Below are positions 12,813 to 25,900 of a DNA stretch of 64,000 nucleotides, piece by piece. The position numbers were made by a program, and so were the translations under genes. Below the pieces are notes generated by a model, which was not told the DNA's origin, searched no databases, and saw only the letters and a list, made by a program, of their open reading frames with translations. Source of the DNA: Telopea speciosissima (Eukaryota; Streptophyta; Magnoliopsida; Proteales; Proteaceae); the NCBI RefSeq assembly GCF_018873765.1, contig NC_057924.1:4154001-4218000 (forward strand), written 5' to 3'. Within the stretch, counting starts at the first letter, position 1. The number at the start of each line of letters is the position of its first letter.

Positions 12813-13201
12813 TTTTTTTTTTTTTTTTTTTGATGATAAGAAAGGAAAACACAAAACAAAGAGGGTTATACAGCTGACAGAACAGACCCTGAGCAAGCGT
12901 TCCTAGCTATATTTTTAGCTAAAGTTAGACACACCCTATCACCACACATAGAATAATTTACATCCTGAGTTCGAGGAGAAATATAAAGGAAGTCTTTAAA
13001 CAGAAACCATGGCCATGAGCATTTGGTTGGAGATGGAAGAGCATGCGCAATCAGTTTGTGATCAACCCAGACTGCTTTAATCTTCAACCAAATATATGCA
13101 GCACGGTCACAACCTCTCCAAAGAGCAAAAAGGGTAGCCACCAATTCTGATGACTGTGGAATAGTTCCTGTATCAAAAAACTTTAGTGTGCCATCAATCA
13201 A
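12813..13201 (-). mobile_element. 5'-truncated L1-type LINE, RNase H end and poly(A) tail
   Basis: Read on the minus strand, an open frame at 13201-12866 gives an RNase H-like stretch (ELVATLFALWRGCDRAAYIW, then CLTLAKNIARNAC) typical of the C-terminus of plant LINE ORF2. It is followed by a short 3' segment (CTTTCTTATCATC) and an A19 tail, seen as T19 at 12813-12831. The RNase H region and the pre-tail sequence resemble those of the plus-strand LINE next door, so they are probably the same family. No target-site duplication was identified. Confidence 0.75.
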
Positions 13202-13517
13202 AAAGAGTTAGGACCATCCAGCTGTAGTTAGTCCAGTGGTAGAGTATCTTGGAGTCCCCTTTCTAGTTTTATTTGAAGAGACAAAAAGCTCCATTGCTCG
13301 TGCTAGCCCCAGTGATTATTTTGGGAAGTTCCATGGTCTCACTCACTCAGGTTACTTGGCCCTTTAAGATTTGACCATGTAACCAGAGCTGATATTGATT
13401 CCTTATTTTAAATTCCTGTTTGGGACACAATTTGGCAAAGGACGGCAGACCCAGTGGCATAGACATGGAGTCCACTACTAACACCACCTCCTCAAAGAAT
13501 AAAAACAAAAAGGGTGT

Positions 13518-16110
13518 TTACCTCCTGGCTTGAACCATACTTTAATTTGTCTTATCCCTAAGACTGATGAGGCTTCTTCTGTAGGTGACTTCAGGCCTAT
13601 CAGCCTGTGCAATGTTACTTATAAAATCCTATCTAAACTTGTTGCATCCAGACTTAGGCAGATTATCGATAATATCATAATGGCACAGGAAATTTTTCAT
13701 TATTTTAAACATACTCGAGGTAAGGGGGTTTTGTTGCTATTAAAATTGATATGTCTAAGGCTTATGACAGGATTGAATGGAACTTGGTTTATTCACTCTT
13801 TTAGTTTCTAGGGTTTGGGGATAAATGGAATCAATTAATTTCTGCTCTTATTTCGACTGCTTCATTCTCTATTAAGCTTTAGGGTAGTCCCTTTGAATTT
13901 TTCCGTGCGTCTAGAGGTCTTAGGCAGGGTTGTCCTCTCAGTCCCTATCTTTTTGTTGCCGCTATGGAAGTCTTGTCCAGGTTACTCCTGGCTTATCGTG
14001 GGTTGGATATGTTTCGAGGGGTTAAAATTTCTAGATCGGCGCCTGAGATCTCACATCTCTTATTTGCGAATGACATTTTTATCTTCTATCGAGCTACTGA
14101 TGAAGATTTGCTCACGATTAAAGCTATTATGGATCTATTCTCTGATCTGTCTGGGCAGGAGATTAATTTTGCTAAGAGTGAAGTTCATTTCAGTAGGAAT
14201 GTTCCCCCTACTGCCCGGCAGCATCTTTCTTCTCTTATTGGCAATAAGGAGATGTCTAAAAAGTCTGTGTATCTAGGAACCAATCTCTTTCATGCCAGAT
14301 CTAAATGTATTGAATTGAGCAGTTTGATTTTGCATATGCAGTGGAAACTGGCTTCTTGGAAAACTAGATTCCTATCTTTCGCTGAACGCAGTGTCCTTAT
14401 TAAATCTGTTCTGGCATCTACACTTGCTTTCTTGATGCAATGCTTCAAATTCCCAAGTCAAATCTGCCGTAAGATTGATTCTATTTGTTTTAACTTCTAG
14501 GCTGGGAATCGGTCCTCGGATAAGAAGAAACTGTCTCTGATTTCTTGGGACAGAACGTGTCGTCCCAAGTCAAGCGGGGGGTTGGGTTTTCTAAAGGCTG
14601 ACCATCACAATAGGGCCCTCCTTTTAAAGCTGGGTTGGAGACTGATTTCTGAACCATCCTCCCTGTGGGCTCGTGTTTTGAAAGCTAAGTATTTTTCTAA
14701 CTGTAGCATCTTTGATCCTGCCACAAAGGCCAAAAAGGGTTCATGGACTTGGAATAGCATTACGCAAGTTGTACCGGATTTGGAGCGTATGGTGTGCCAG
14801 CGTATTAGTAATGGCCGCAACACTTCATTCTGGTATGATAATGGATTCCTTCTCTGTCAGGTAACCTATCTCAGACTATTGCTTATCCATTCCCATTCCC
14901 CCCCCCCCCCACATGATAAACTATTGTCGTTAGTCATTTTATCACTCATGACCATTGGAATATTGATCTACTACATAAATATCTTCCTCCAATTGTGGTA
15001 AATCTTATTCAAACAATTAAGAGCTCTACTTCTGATGATCAGTGGTGGTGTAGTAACACAAAAACGAGCCATTTTACCACTAAAGCTGCTGCTAGTTTTT
15101 TATCTTCCTTTGCTGTTCGTTCTTACACTTTTGTTAGTTGGTGGAAAATTTTTTGGAATCTTTGGCTCCACCCTAAATTTAAACTTTTCTTCTGGCGTTT
15201 GCTCAATGCAGGACTTTCAACCAATGATATTTTATCGAAATGGATCCAAATTGACTCTACCTGTGCTCTCTGTGGAAATGGTGTTGAATCTCTATGGCAC
15301 CTATTCCTTTCTTGTGATTGGGTCAAACGAATCTGGGCTGCATGACCACTTGGCTTAAGGCCTGATTGTCTGGGGTTTGCTAGTTTTAGTTGTTTCTGTC
15401 ATTTTTTCTACCATCAGTTTCGCTCTGATACTATTATGTTGTCCTGGTTTTTTAGTGTCTTTATAATTACTTGCTACTTTATTTGGACTTTTAGAAACAA
15501 GGTTGTGGTCGGTTCTGATAAGCCTGATCCCTCTGGGGTTTTGAAGGCAGTTCAAAGATGAATTGTGGACTTGAATCTGTATCCGTCGTCCTTCTGTGCA
15601 CTAGATTCCATGACCAATAATTCGCAATTCGGATTAAGTCCATTGTCATTTCATATACCTTATTATGATTATCCTATTTTAATTTGTGCAGGTTTCAGTT
15701 CCTCCAGACCAACTGTGACTGGCTGGGCCTTTCTCATCTTGATTCAGGGATAGTTTAGGTTTTTTGATGCAAGGACGTTAATGCTAACGATGGAACTGAA
15801 TAATTACATTTTTACTATCCGTGAAGGATTGACCCATGTTGCCTACAATGGGTTGCAGATAAAAGAAATTTGGTGTGATAATCTATGCATCACTCAATCT
15901 CTTCCATCTCCAACCAAATGTCTATGACCGTGGTATTTGTTTGATAGTTTTCTATATATAGCGAACTTAGCACAGGATGTACATTTTAGATTTATTACTA
16001 ATGGTTTCTGTATGACTATTGCCAAAAACCTAGCAAAAAATGCTTGTATGCCTCCCCCACCCTCTTTGTAATTTCTAATATATTTTCTTTCCTTTCATCA
16101 AAAACAAAAA
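13518..16110 (+). mobile_element. Degenerate L1-type LINE: RT, zf-RVT and RNase H remnants
   Basis: The element starts inside ORF2 with the reverse-transcriptase block LPPGLNHTLICLIPKTDEAS and DFRPISLCNVTYKI. Further RT is at 13964-14500 in another frame, where the catalytic FADD box reads FANDIFIF. A downstream segment is at 14582-14860, and a zf-RVT segment at 15000-15345 contains CALCGNGVESLWHLFLSC. An RNase H remnant at about 15780-16060 includes MTIAKNLAKNAC. Stop codons and frameshifts separate the pieces, so no active product is possible. The tail is CTTTCCTTTCATCAAAAAC. The 5' half (ORF1, endonuclease) is absent. Confidence 0.88.
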
Positions 16111-16113
16111 AGG

Positions 16114-16320
16114 AAAGGATGTACCCAATGGACGAGGCTTCCACCAGAGTTGGGGAGGATCTTAATGTGCTCAGCCTTACCCTGCTTTCGCTGAGATGCT
16201 GTTTCCATAGTTTTTACCCCAAAAAAAAAATATAAAAAAAACTGTTTCCATACTTAAACCCGTGACTACTTGATCGCAATAGAGCAACCTTACCATTGCA
16301 CCAAGGCCCACCCTCTCAAA
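16114..16320 (-). mobile_element. Au-like SINE (tRNA-derived), with T-rich insertion
   Basis: Read on the minus strand, the head GGTGGGCCTTGGTGCAATGG, the box-B-like CACGGGTTTAAG and the body GCGAAAGCAGGGTAAGGCTG match the plant Au SINE as I remember it. The SINE ends near GGGTACATCC next to the A-rich LINE tail. The segment ATGGAAACAG occurs twice, separated by about 30 T-rich bases, so the copy carries an insertion or internal duplication. Confidence 0.8.
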
Positions 16321-16406
16321 GAATAAAATTACCCAAAAATTATAATAATAATAAAAAAATAAAAAGAAAAAGAAAAAGAAAGACAAGCCAGTAATGACGA
16401 ATGGAT

Positions 16407-16558
16407 CCTCTACACGAACTAATAGGTGAACGTACATGTGAGAGCCAACCACCTGTCCTATTTTTGTCACTTACCAGGGGAGGAAGGGTTTTTATGGAAA
16501 CAAAATTAAAATGTGATTGGCTCTCACATGTACGTTCACCTGTTGGTACGTGCAGAGG
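16407..16558. mobile_element. MITE with 42-bp near-perfect inverted repeats
   Basis: Arms 16407-16448 and 16517-16558 are complementary at 38 of 42 positions. The inner 25 bp, from AGGTGAACGTACATGTGAGA onward, pair perfectly around a loop of about 68 bp. It lies 0.4 kb downstream of the SRF stop codon. The flanking duplication is unclear. Confidence 0.75.
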
Positions 16559-16982
16559 AACTGAACTCGTAATGGAGATTAGGTTTACCAAGTTAAGGAA
16601 TATTCTGTCTTCTGAGCCATACCTGTGGCACAAACACCCAACAATTACATGAATCCACCTTCGACCTGCACTCCTCAACTACAATGCTTGAATGAAACAA
16701 ATATTTTCTTTCTTATTCATTGAAAAAGATTTTCCTTTATTTTACTATAAAATACCAAGAGTACATCCCACCGAAAAATGAAAAAGAAAAGAGAAAAGAG
16801 AAAAAAATAAACCTTAAATACAATTCAGTGGGATTTCTTCTTAAATAATACACACCTTCATTTGCATCATGGAGAGTACAGCATCCTTCATTTCTTGACT
16901 ATGTTCTGCCTGTGTTCAAGTGCACCTTTCACTTATTTACATGTTTCCACTTATAAAGAGGAATAACTTCATTATCAGATAC

Positions 16983-19900
16983 CTAGAATGACATCTCAAC
17001 GGCCTCATAATCTGGCATTCGGTAGATAAACCCTGGTTCATCACTAGACCGTCTTTTGACCACACTTGCTCGTTGCATTAACCGAACCAATGCTTGTACA
17101 ACTTCAGACATTGGAGGCCGGAACTCTGGCTCCGGCTAAAAAAACAAACCATAGAGAACCCTCATTAAGCATTAGAACTTCGATTCACCACGAGGGGAAA
17201 CATCACTAGAAATAAAAATAACCCATGGTTCAAAGCTTGAATGAACGACAATAGGTGAATCGAACATAGAGTATAGCAGTGTCTCCATATAATTCTTGTT
17301 TTTTTTTTTTTGTCAGAATACATAATGAAGCACCTAGCAATATCATCTTTATCTCATATATCATATATGACTCGTTCAAATATACCATATACCTTGGAAT
17401 ATAGAACTGAGTGCCTATTCTGCTATTCATTATAGATACTAGACAATGAAAGGAAAAAAGATTACTTAGTGGCAAACAAATATTAGTAGGAACTGAAATC
17501 AAACCATGTCTCCATACACAAATATCAAACAGAATGCTTATACATGAGCATTCATTGATGAGAACTTGAGAGAGAGACATTTTTAGAGTGATCATCAGAA
17601 AAAGAAGCATACCTGAACACACAAGGCAATGATGTCAGCAAAACGTGAAAGTGATTTTGCAGGGTACATGCCATTTAGTGCTGGGTCAACCATTTTTGCC
17701 AACGAATCAATATCGTGAAGTTGAGGAGTAGCCCATCTGACAAGGGACTGTTCTGATCTTACCCTAGAACTGAGAAAACAAACAATCCAGAGAAAATTGA
17801 AAAAAAAAAAAAACAAAGCATATAGTGACCACTACCAAGAGATCTGAAGGAAACATGAAATGAACTCCTGGCGAGCAAACACAATAAATTGATGACTTCA
17901 ACAATGCATTTACCTGTCCAGTGGCTTCCGACTTGTCAAAAGTTCTAGCATCACTACTCCAAAGCTGTACACATCACTTTTAACTGTATAAATTCCAGAC
18001 ATTGCAAATTCTGGAGCACTATACCCAAAAGAACCAACCATCTGAGTTGAAACCTGACAAATACATGTAGAATTTTAGAATAGAGCAACAATCTTTCGTA
18101 GCAAAAACCCCTGTAGAGAAAATGGAAATAGATACATATTTTATTTACACAAACTCCACTGTACAAAGTATTTCATTCCAGTTGTCAAAGAACTCGTTTA
18201 TTTACTTTTAATTACTAGCACTTTTTTTTTCAGATCCTCTTAAGTTCAAGCCCAGAAAGGAAAGATTATCCAACTAGACAATCTTTTCACTGCACTTATT
18301 CAACAGCACAGAGGCATATGTGGGTAGAGAACATGTTATTGATGGCACAAAGCATCTCCCGCAGCTATGCATAAGAATGTCTGCCACCATTTGTAATACC
18401 TGTCGTTCAGTGTTTGGTGTTAATGCTGCTAGTCCACAGTCGGACAATTGGGGATTAAGCTCATCATCAAGTAAAATATTTGCCGACTTGAGATTTCTAT
18501 GCACTACAGAAGGTAAGCAAACTTCATGCAAGTACCTGCAGAGAGTTACAAGTATCAATATTTACAAAGAGATTAAAACACGCGGGGGGAGGAACTCATT
18601 AGCCATACATAATAAAAACTTACTCTAGGGCCCTAGCAGTACCAAGTGCAACCCTAACACGAGCATTCCATGAAAGCACCTTGCTGCTATCCTCAGAAAA
18701 GTGCAACATATCATGCAGAGTCCCATTTCCAACATATTCATAAACCAGTAGGCGCTGACCATGCTCCGCACAATACCCTGCAAAAGTTGTGATATTTTGG
18801 TGCCTAAGGCGTGACATGTTTGAAACAGCTTCAAGAAAGTTATCTTCCTCCTGTAATGACAATGCTGCATTGTCGATCTTCTTAATGGCTAGAACCTAGT
18901 TGACAGAGATATATTAGCCCAAAGTTCATTGTAACCAAAAGCAGATCATTGTCAGAAAAAAAGACGTGAACAGTATTAGGTTCTACATAAAACAAAATAC
19001 ACATAGTATTAGTAGTGGTAGTAATGGAATAATGAAGTACAATCAAGTCAAACGGAAAGCAGGTTGATTTTTCTTTTATTCTTATCAGGGACTGGGGGTT
19101 GGGTGGACACAGGAAGAGGGTGCGGAGATGTTGGGCAAGTCTGGGATAGAGATATCAAACGTGGTGCAGAGCACCAAGCCGTTGTCTTTGACCCAATCTC
19201 CGAAACTCAAATTAGTTGATCCAGCTATTACCAAAACTCAAGCAGTGAAATTTCCAGAAGGAGCCAACTTGTTGAAGATTGAACAGTTGGTGCCAGACCT
19301 GCAGCTCCAGAACCAACATATTAAGTTTGGCTTCAAGCGAATTATCCAATTGAATTAAGTTAATTAATCAACTACTAAAACACTAATAGAAGAATCAATT
19401 TGTCAGGAAATGATAGTATCCTCCTAAGGATGTCCACCCATGAATTAAATGGTCACACATGCCTTGAAAACCAGACTCGTAACTGGTTGGTCAAAATTGA
19501 ATTTAGAAATAGACAGTTTTCTGTATGCCCGCCCATGGTAATAGAACCATGATCCAGTTTGTTCTATAGAACATTGATAGCTAGTGCTGAAGAATATATA
19601 TTAAAAAATCAATAAATAAAACATCTATCAAAGTTGCTTCTTCCAAAGTGCCTGGTGATTTCTCCTTCATCCTTAGGATTTGCATAATGTCACTCATGTT
19701 TCACTATTCATGTTCAACAACAGGGCCTTATCCAAGCCATTGGGTTGGACAGCCACTGTTTTCCTATTAAGAAATGAAAACTGTAACAAGAACACTTATT
19801 AGAGAACCAGAACCAAGAAAGAGGAGAAGAAGAAGATGGTGAAGAGAAGAGTACTATCGAATGTGACAGTCTCCCTCACCTTGTATCTATTTATGCTCAA

Positions 19901-22900
19901 CTGTTACATTAAAGGGGAACTCCTAATCATATTAGGACTCCAAAATCCAAATTACAATAGGAAAATAGAAAAGAACTTTGAACTGAACTAGGAAACTAGA
20001 ACTAGAGACTCCAACTAGGACTAAGAAAATATAACTCAAACATAAACACAAAATAGGAGAGACTCCTAAGGAGGGGGGAATCTCGACTAGAAAAAGGGAA
20101 TATTCTAATCGAGATTCCTCCTTCTCCTAGGAGCTCGATTTACTTCAACAAAAACCAATTCGTTTTCTCCCCCACAACTAAGACAGCCAGCAGAATGATT
20201 TAGAAACCCAGTTCCACATACGTAAGAGAATGTAGCAGTCAAAAGAATTATATTTTATCTCAAAACAGATAAAAGAACATTTTTTCAATAGAAAAATATT
20301 ATTCAGTTTCTGCTGGAAGTTTCTGGGATGGGTGGAGCCAATTTTTTGAGAAAAAAAACATCCACTTTATATATGTGGCACATGCCACAAAGCATTCCCT
20401 CTCTCCTCCTCTTCACACACAAACTCCAAGGACTTCCAAGAAATCAGCAAAGTTAGACTTAAGGGGTCCACTTCCTTCCAAATCCTCTCTCCAATCTCCT
20501 CTCCTTATTCATCATTAACCATAAAAAGGCAAACCTGGAAGGCTAAGACCATACTTATACCTCCTACCTCTCCATGGGTGCCCAACAAAAGGTCAAAGCT
20601 AAGGAATTAAAACTGTAGTCGCATCTCTCTCTCAAATTCCCTTTCATCTCTCTTCCTCTCAAGATTTTAACAAAACAAAACGAAAAATGATTTCAAAGGT
20701 AATCCCCCTCTCTCTCTCAAATTCCCTTTCATCTTTCTTTCTCTCAAGATTTTAACAAAACATAACGAAAAATGATTTCAAAGGTAATCCCCCTACCAAT
20801 TCAGACAATCCATTTTATTAACTTCTCCTCTCCCTGTCTCTTGTCTTAAGGCCCTGTTTGCTCCAACATAAAATTGGTCAAAGTAATAACAAAGAAGGGT
20901 CTTAAAATATCTAATTAGAGGATTTGTTCCTTAGGAGGTAAAAAAGAAGGGGCTTAGTTATACAGTGTGACCACTGTTTTCTTAAAATATAGCATTAATT
21001 CCAAACTAGTTTGAAGAAAATTTTACGTACTATCCAATGCAAGTTAAGGATGTCTCATATCTTTGGACCATGATCTATGTTCATTGAATGTAATGTATCT
21101 TGGTTTCATTTTGTCTTCAATACAAATTGAGATTATGTTTAGCATTTTTACTTTGTCATTAATGTAATTTGTGCTGGAAAACTCCAATTTAAGAGCACTT
21201 GTTGCAGTTGGGTTTTTTTTTTTCCTTTAAAAGAAAATATGTCATGACTTCACCCCCCCCCCCCCAAACAGAGAAGTCCTGGCTATGCCATAGGTTTTGG
21301 GCCAATCAATTCTAGGGTGTACACATGGATTCAGGAGTTTGACAATCATCAGTAAAATGGAAATTTCAATGCCAAAACCCAACTTTCAGTAAATGAAAAT
21401 CCTGATCACCTTTCCATTAGGAAACTCTCCTCTGTAAACACGGCCAAGGGAACCTTCACCAATAAGGCATTCCTGACTAAAGCTATTTGTTGCTGTTTGA
21501 AGAGACGCTATGGTATATGAAGTAGCAATAATAGAAGCTTTCCCTCTGTTTCCAGATTCATTTTTCGAAGGTACTCTCTCACCCATCCACATTTCTGCAG
21601 GTGGGGGTTTCAGATCTGTTACGACAGCCATACTTCTGATCCTCTGTGATTGCAACTCTGAATTGATTACTGCAAAAGATACAGAATGCATCACGATTAA
21701 ATCAAAAACACAAGAAGAAAAAGGGTAAACTTAAAGGAGTGATGATGATACACATGCCATAACACTTCTGTCATTTGCATTTTTTTTAATGATAGGACCA
21801 TATGAATTCTACACAACTTTTCATCACAAATATAAACTTTTTGGCAAATACCTTGTAAAATATAAAGGTCTAAAATGCACATCACTAGTAAATTGATTGC
21901 AAGCCAAGATCAGAAAATGGCATTGTAGATCTATTGGCCAAGCAAGGACTTGACAGCCTGTCTTAGAGTTCTGAGAATTCCATACCCATGACAGACTAGG
22001 GTGCATGTCTGTTACCTGATGTCCTTCTGTTGTGGTTTCCATGTAGAGAAAGGTAATGCCTGCCTGTTTACTGTTTAGGACTTTGTACATTTTATACATC
22101 AATATAAATTGATTTTTGTAACTTAACCCCAAAAAATGAAATGCACATTACACATAGAGACATTTTTTTTTAACAAATTTACAGCCACATACGTTAAGAT
22201 CAGCATTCTTTTTTCAGAATAACAGAAATACTAGTCTGGGTTTTAAAAAGGAGTGAGTTCAATTCCCATGAAATTCCTTAATCTTCGCCCTGAAAGGATT
22301 CATGCAACCAATCCGACCAGTTAGCACAAGGCTTGAAAAATGACAAGGTTAAAAAACACATAATTCAGTGCTCCAATCAATGAACTTTCAGACAATCTAT
22401 TGGAGGAAGCCAGAGATTATTATCCATGCTTTCAATCCAGGTGCTACCCTAGAATGGACCACAGCCTAAAGATGACATTACTATTTTCATTTTGCATGTA
22501 CTTGTCCCTTGGACTATGTCGATCCAACAGGAGCAGATTGCTTGCATGGTGGAAATGATGGGCTAGTGCCTTAGTGGGCATAACTCAGCCTGACCACAGT
22601 CTCAGCAGTACAGATCCCATGAAAGAGTTAGTATGCTACTACTCCTTCCAATCTGGCTAGGTTTTCCAGAAGATCAAGTCTCACCATCTTAGTAGGTTAT
22701 CAACTTGCAATGGTAATATGCTGCACAATTTAATAATGTAGTCACAGTTGCACCAAGTTTCCTGTCAATTTTTATTAAAAAATAATTGTATAATTATGCA
22801 TTTTCCTCCCTGGAGGTATCCCACAATGAATTCTTTAAACTACAGGTAATGTAACAGTTATTCGAACACATAAAAAATGTTCAACTGATAAAAGAAAAAA

Positions 22901-25900
22901 TTAGAAAGGGATGCAAACACAAGGCTTATTTCAATTTATTGTTGCAAAATTTAAACAAGGAATACCGAATGCTAGCACTGGACTTAAATGATCAGGTAAA
23001 CTAGTTGTAGCCCTCACTAGTTTGCTATCCTTTTATTAGATCAGCTACCATGACTCAATAAAAGATTGGTTTCTCCCAGTTAACCCTGCATTCAATAGTC
23101 AAAGATATGTGCACAGATGTTTTCTAAGGTCTCACCCACAATGAAAGAATGTCACAAATGAACGTAAGCTTCGCAGGTATCACTAGGGGGGTAAAACAGT
23201 TGTTTCGATCCGGCTTAGGTTGGGCTCAACCGGTCTTTGGGCTGGACTGGGCCAAACCGAAGCCAGCCCGATAAGGGAAGGCTCAGTTTCATTTCGGTCC
23301 AGTTTGGGTTGGGCTCAACCGGTCTTCAGGCTAGACTGGGCCAAACCGAAGCCAGCTCGATAAGGGAAGGCCCGGTTTCATTTCAGTCCGGTTTGGCTTC
23401 AGTTTATTTCGTTTTCTTTTTTCAGGCTTTTATTGGTTTGGTATCGGGCTCAACCGGTTCAGTTTCAGTTTGCCATGTAAATATATAAACAATTAGGGGG
23501 GGGGGGAATGGCTTTTCTGGTTTTCGGGTTTGTCTCATTTTGTATCAGTTTTCGGTCGGCTCGATGCGCTCCGTTTTCAACCAGTTTCATAATATCCCAA
23601 ACCGAAGCCGGGCGGATAGGGAATCAAATTGTTTAGGTTTGTTTAGTTAGGTTTGACCGGTTCAGTTTAGGGCTTGACACCCCTAGGTATCACCAATGAC
23701 CAACCCCATAGATGAGAGAGAGGGCACTGCTGAAAATCTTCAAATGTGTGTTCACATTGAGATGACCTTATAGATTGTCTTGTAAACATTATAATACCCA
23801 CCAACCAACCATACAAATGTGTTCCCTGAATGGAATCCATTCCCCCCCCCCCTTTGCCATCAGATGGATTCAAGTAATCTAACTCCACGACAGCTATATA
23901 ATTGACAACCAAATAACTACTAATACGGGATCACATGAACTCATACGAAGAGCTCCATTTTCAAAGGAAATCGTGAGATTCAAAGGGCCAAAACAATTTT
24001 TTGCAAAACTTTTCATTATTTTGCAAATATGGAGAACAGGGTTGCAAGCAACACACTCATTTATCACTTCTCCCTGCTTCAAAATGTCCACCATACAAAT
24101 CTATGAATTCACCTCATCTGCATGCTTAATAAACAAACACCTGAGCATAACCCGTGGGGTGATTGTGATTTCCATGGCCAAAGTAAGCAGTACACAAAGT
24201 CATATTGGCTTTGAATGTGTCCTATCCCTATCTTATTATGTACTAACAAAGCTATATCTGAATAAATATCACAGCATTGCAGAAAATTGTCGTGAGTAAT
24301 AATTAATAAACACAGCATAACGATCTTCACTGGATTCTGAAAGCAACAATCTGGTTTGGCACCCCCTAACTCTCTTCTTCAATGAAGAAAAATGAAGGAA
24401 AGCAAGTTTACTGTGTCAACTCTAATGCCGCTTTTTTTGAAAAAAGAAATTCTAATACCAGTTTGATTCGACAATGATGAACATATAGGTGGATTCAATT
24501 TTATTAATCTTGCATGACCTGTAAAAAATTCATTGTAACTCATTGCCATTTGATCTCTTTCTCGCTTCACATTTGAAAGACAAAATCACACCTCTCATCT
24601 TCAAAATTGTTTCAAATCTCTATTTTTTTTTTCCTTTATTCTCCTCCATGTCAAAAATTATTCACAAAATTTGTCATGTTCAGTACCTTGGGTTGGCCGT
24701 ACATCTCAAGTTACTTCAATACTTAATCCCCACAATTGTTTTAAGATGAGCAGAAAAGTAGTAACACTTCGCTAATTGTTTTCTTTACGATGTTTATTTC
24801 AATCAAATCCAAGGAAGCTCCCAGAGTTACCTTGGGCAAATTTTATCATCTAGTGGATACATATCATTCCCCTCTGCCAAGGCATCTGCTGTAACAATCA
24901 TTTCCCTTGTTCAATCTGCAGTATCTTGCATGGACCATAAAGGTTAAACAAATATATATATATTTATGTTTTTTTTAATTCTCCCTATAAGGACAGTAAT
25001 CAGTATGCCCACGTTTCACCGTCAATCACCCAGATCAGTTTTATTTGAAAATTTTCAGTAGCAGCGACTGGCAGGGAATCTGAAATTGCACGATGAAGTA
25101 AATAACACATTTTTCTTCCTTGTTCAATTGCTAATGCAAAAATGGATTACCAAGTACTAATAAAATGACAAAACATAACAAGGAAATAAATGTTATATGT
25201 GCATGCTTTCACTGTTTACGTCAACACCAGAAAGTCCCAGAAGATATCTACAAAACCATAATAAGTATGCAATCTATGATTGGGAAAGTTCCAAAAAGTT
25301 GCATGAGCTGAAGACCAAACAGAAACGGGTACTAGATGTAGGAATAACTTAAATATGATGGAACTGGTATTTCATTATGTGTGCTTGGATCGTGCGCTAA
25401 TATAAGTTGCATATCATTTACATAGTCAGCCAGGATTTACAGTAACAAAATCCTTCAGCACTTGAAATCCAAGATCAGATTCAAGAAATGAGAAGCACCA
25501 CACATGCAAAACATATCACACATACACACACATGACAAACTAGCTTTAAAATTATTATAAAAAAAAAGTGTACCTTTATCAGCCCCAGCTGAAGGAGTTT
25601 CATTAGAAGCCCGTGCACTACTTTTCTTCCCAGCTTTACCTTTTCTAAGGCAAAAAACAATAGAAAGCAGCAGACACAGAACCACCAATACTGAACCAAG
25701 AATTATGCCTACAACAGGTCCAGCTGTTAAACCCTTGTGCTTATTCCCACTCCCTGAATGCAATGATTGACCATCAGAGCCCCGGGTTGTATGTGTACCT
25801 GGCCCAGAATGGTTACGATTATTATCTGACCTACCAGGAGGAGGTGCAGAATATGGTGGCGGAGCAGGAGCAGGAGCAGGAGCAGGACTATTATTAAATG

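Noticed and set aside
13201-16110. Head-to-head LINE pair as a single twin-primed insertion
   Set aside because: Both halves carry their own A-rich tail, which a single twin-priming event would not produce.
19128-19358. 76-codon plus-strand frame in SRF intron 11
   Set aside because: No recognised family, no splice context, and it lies antisense in an intron. Length is unremarkable for AT-moderate sequence.
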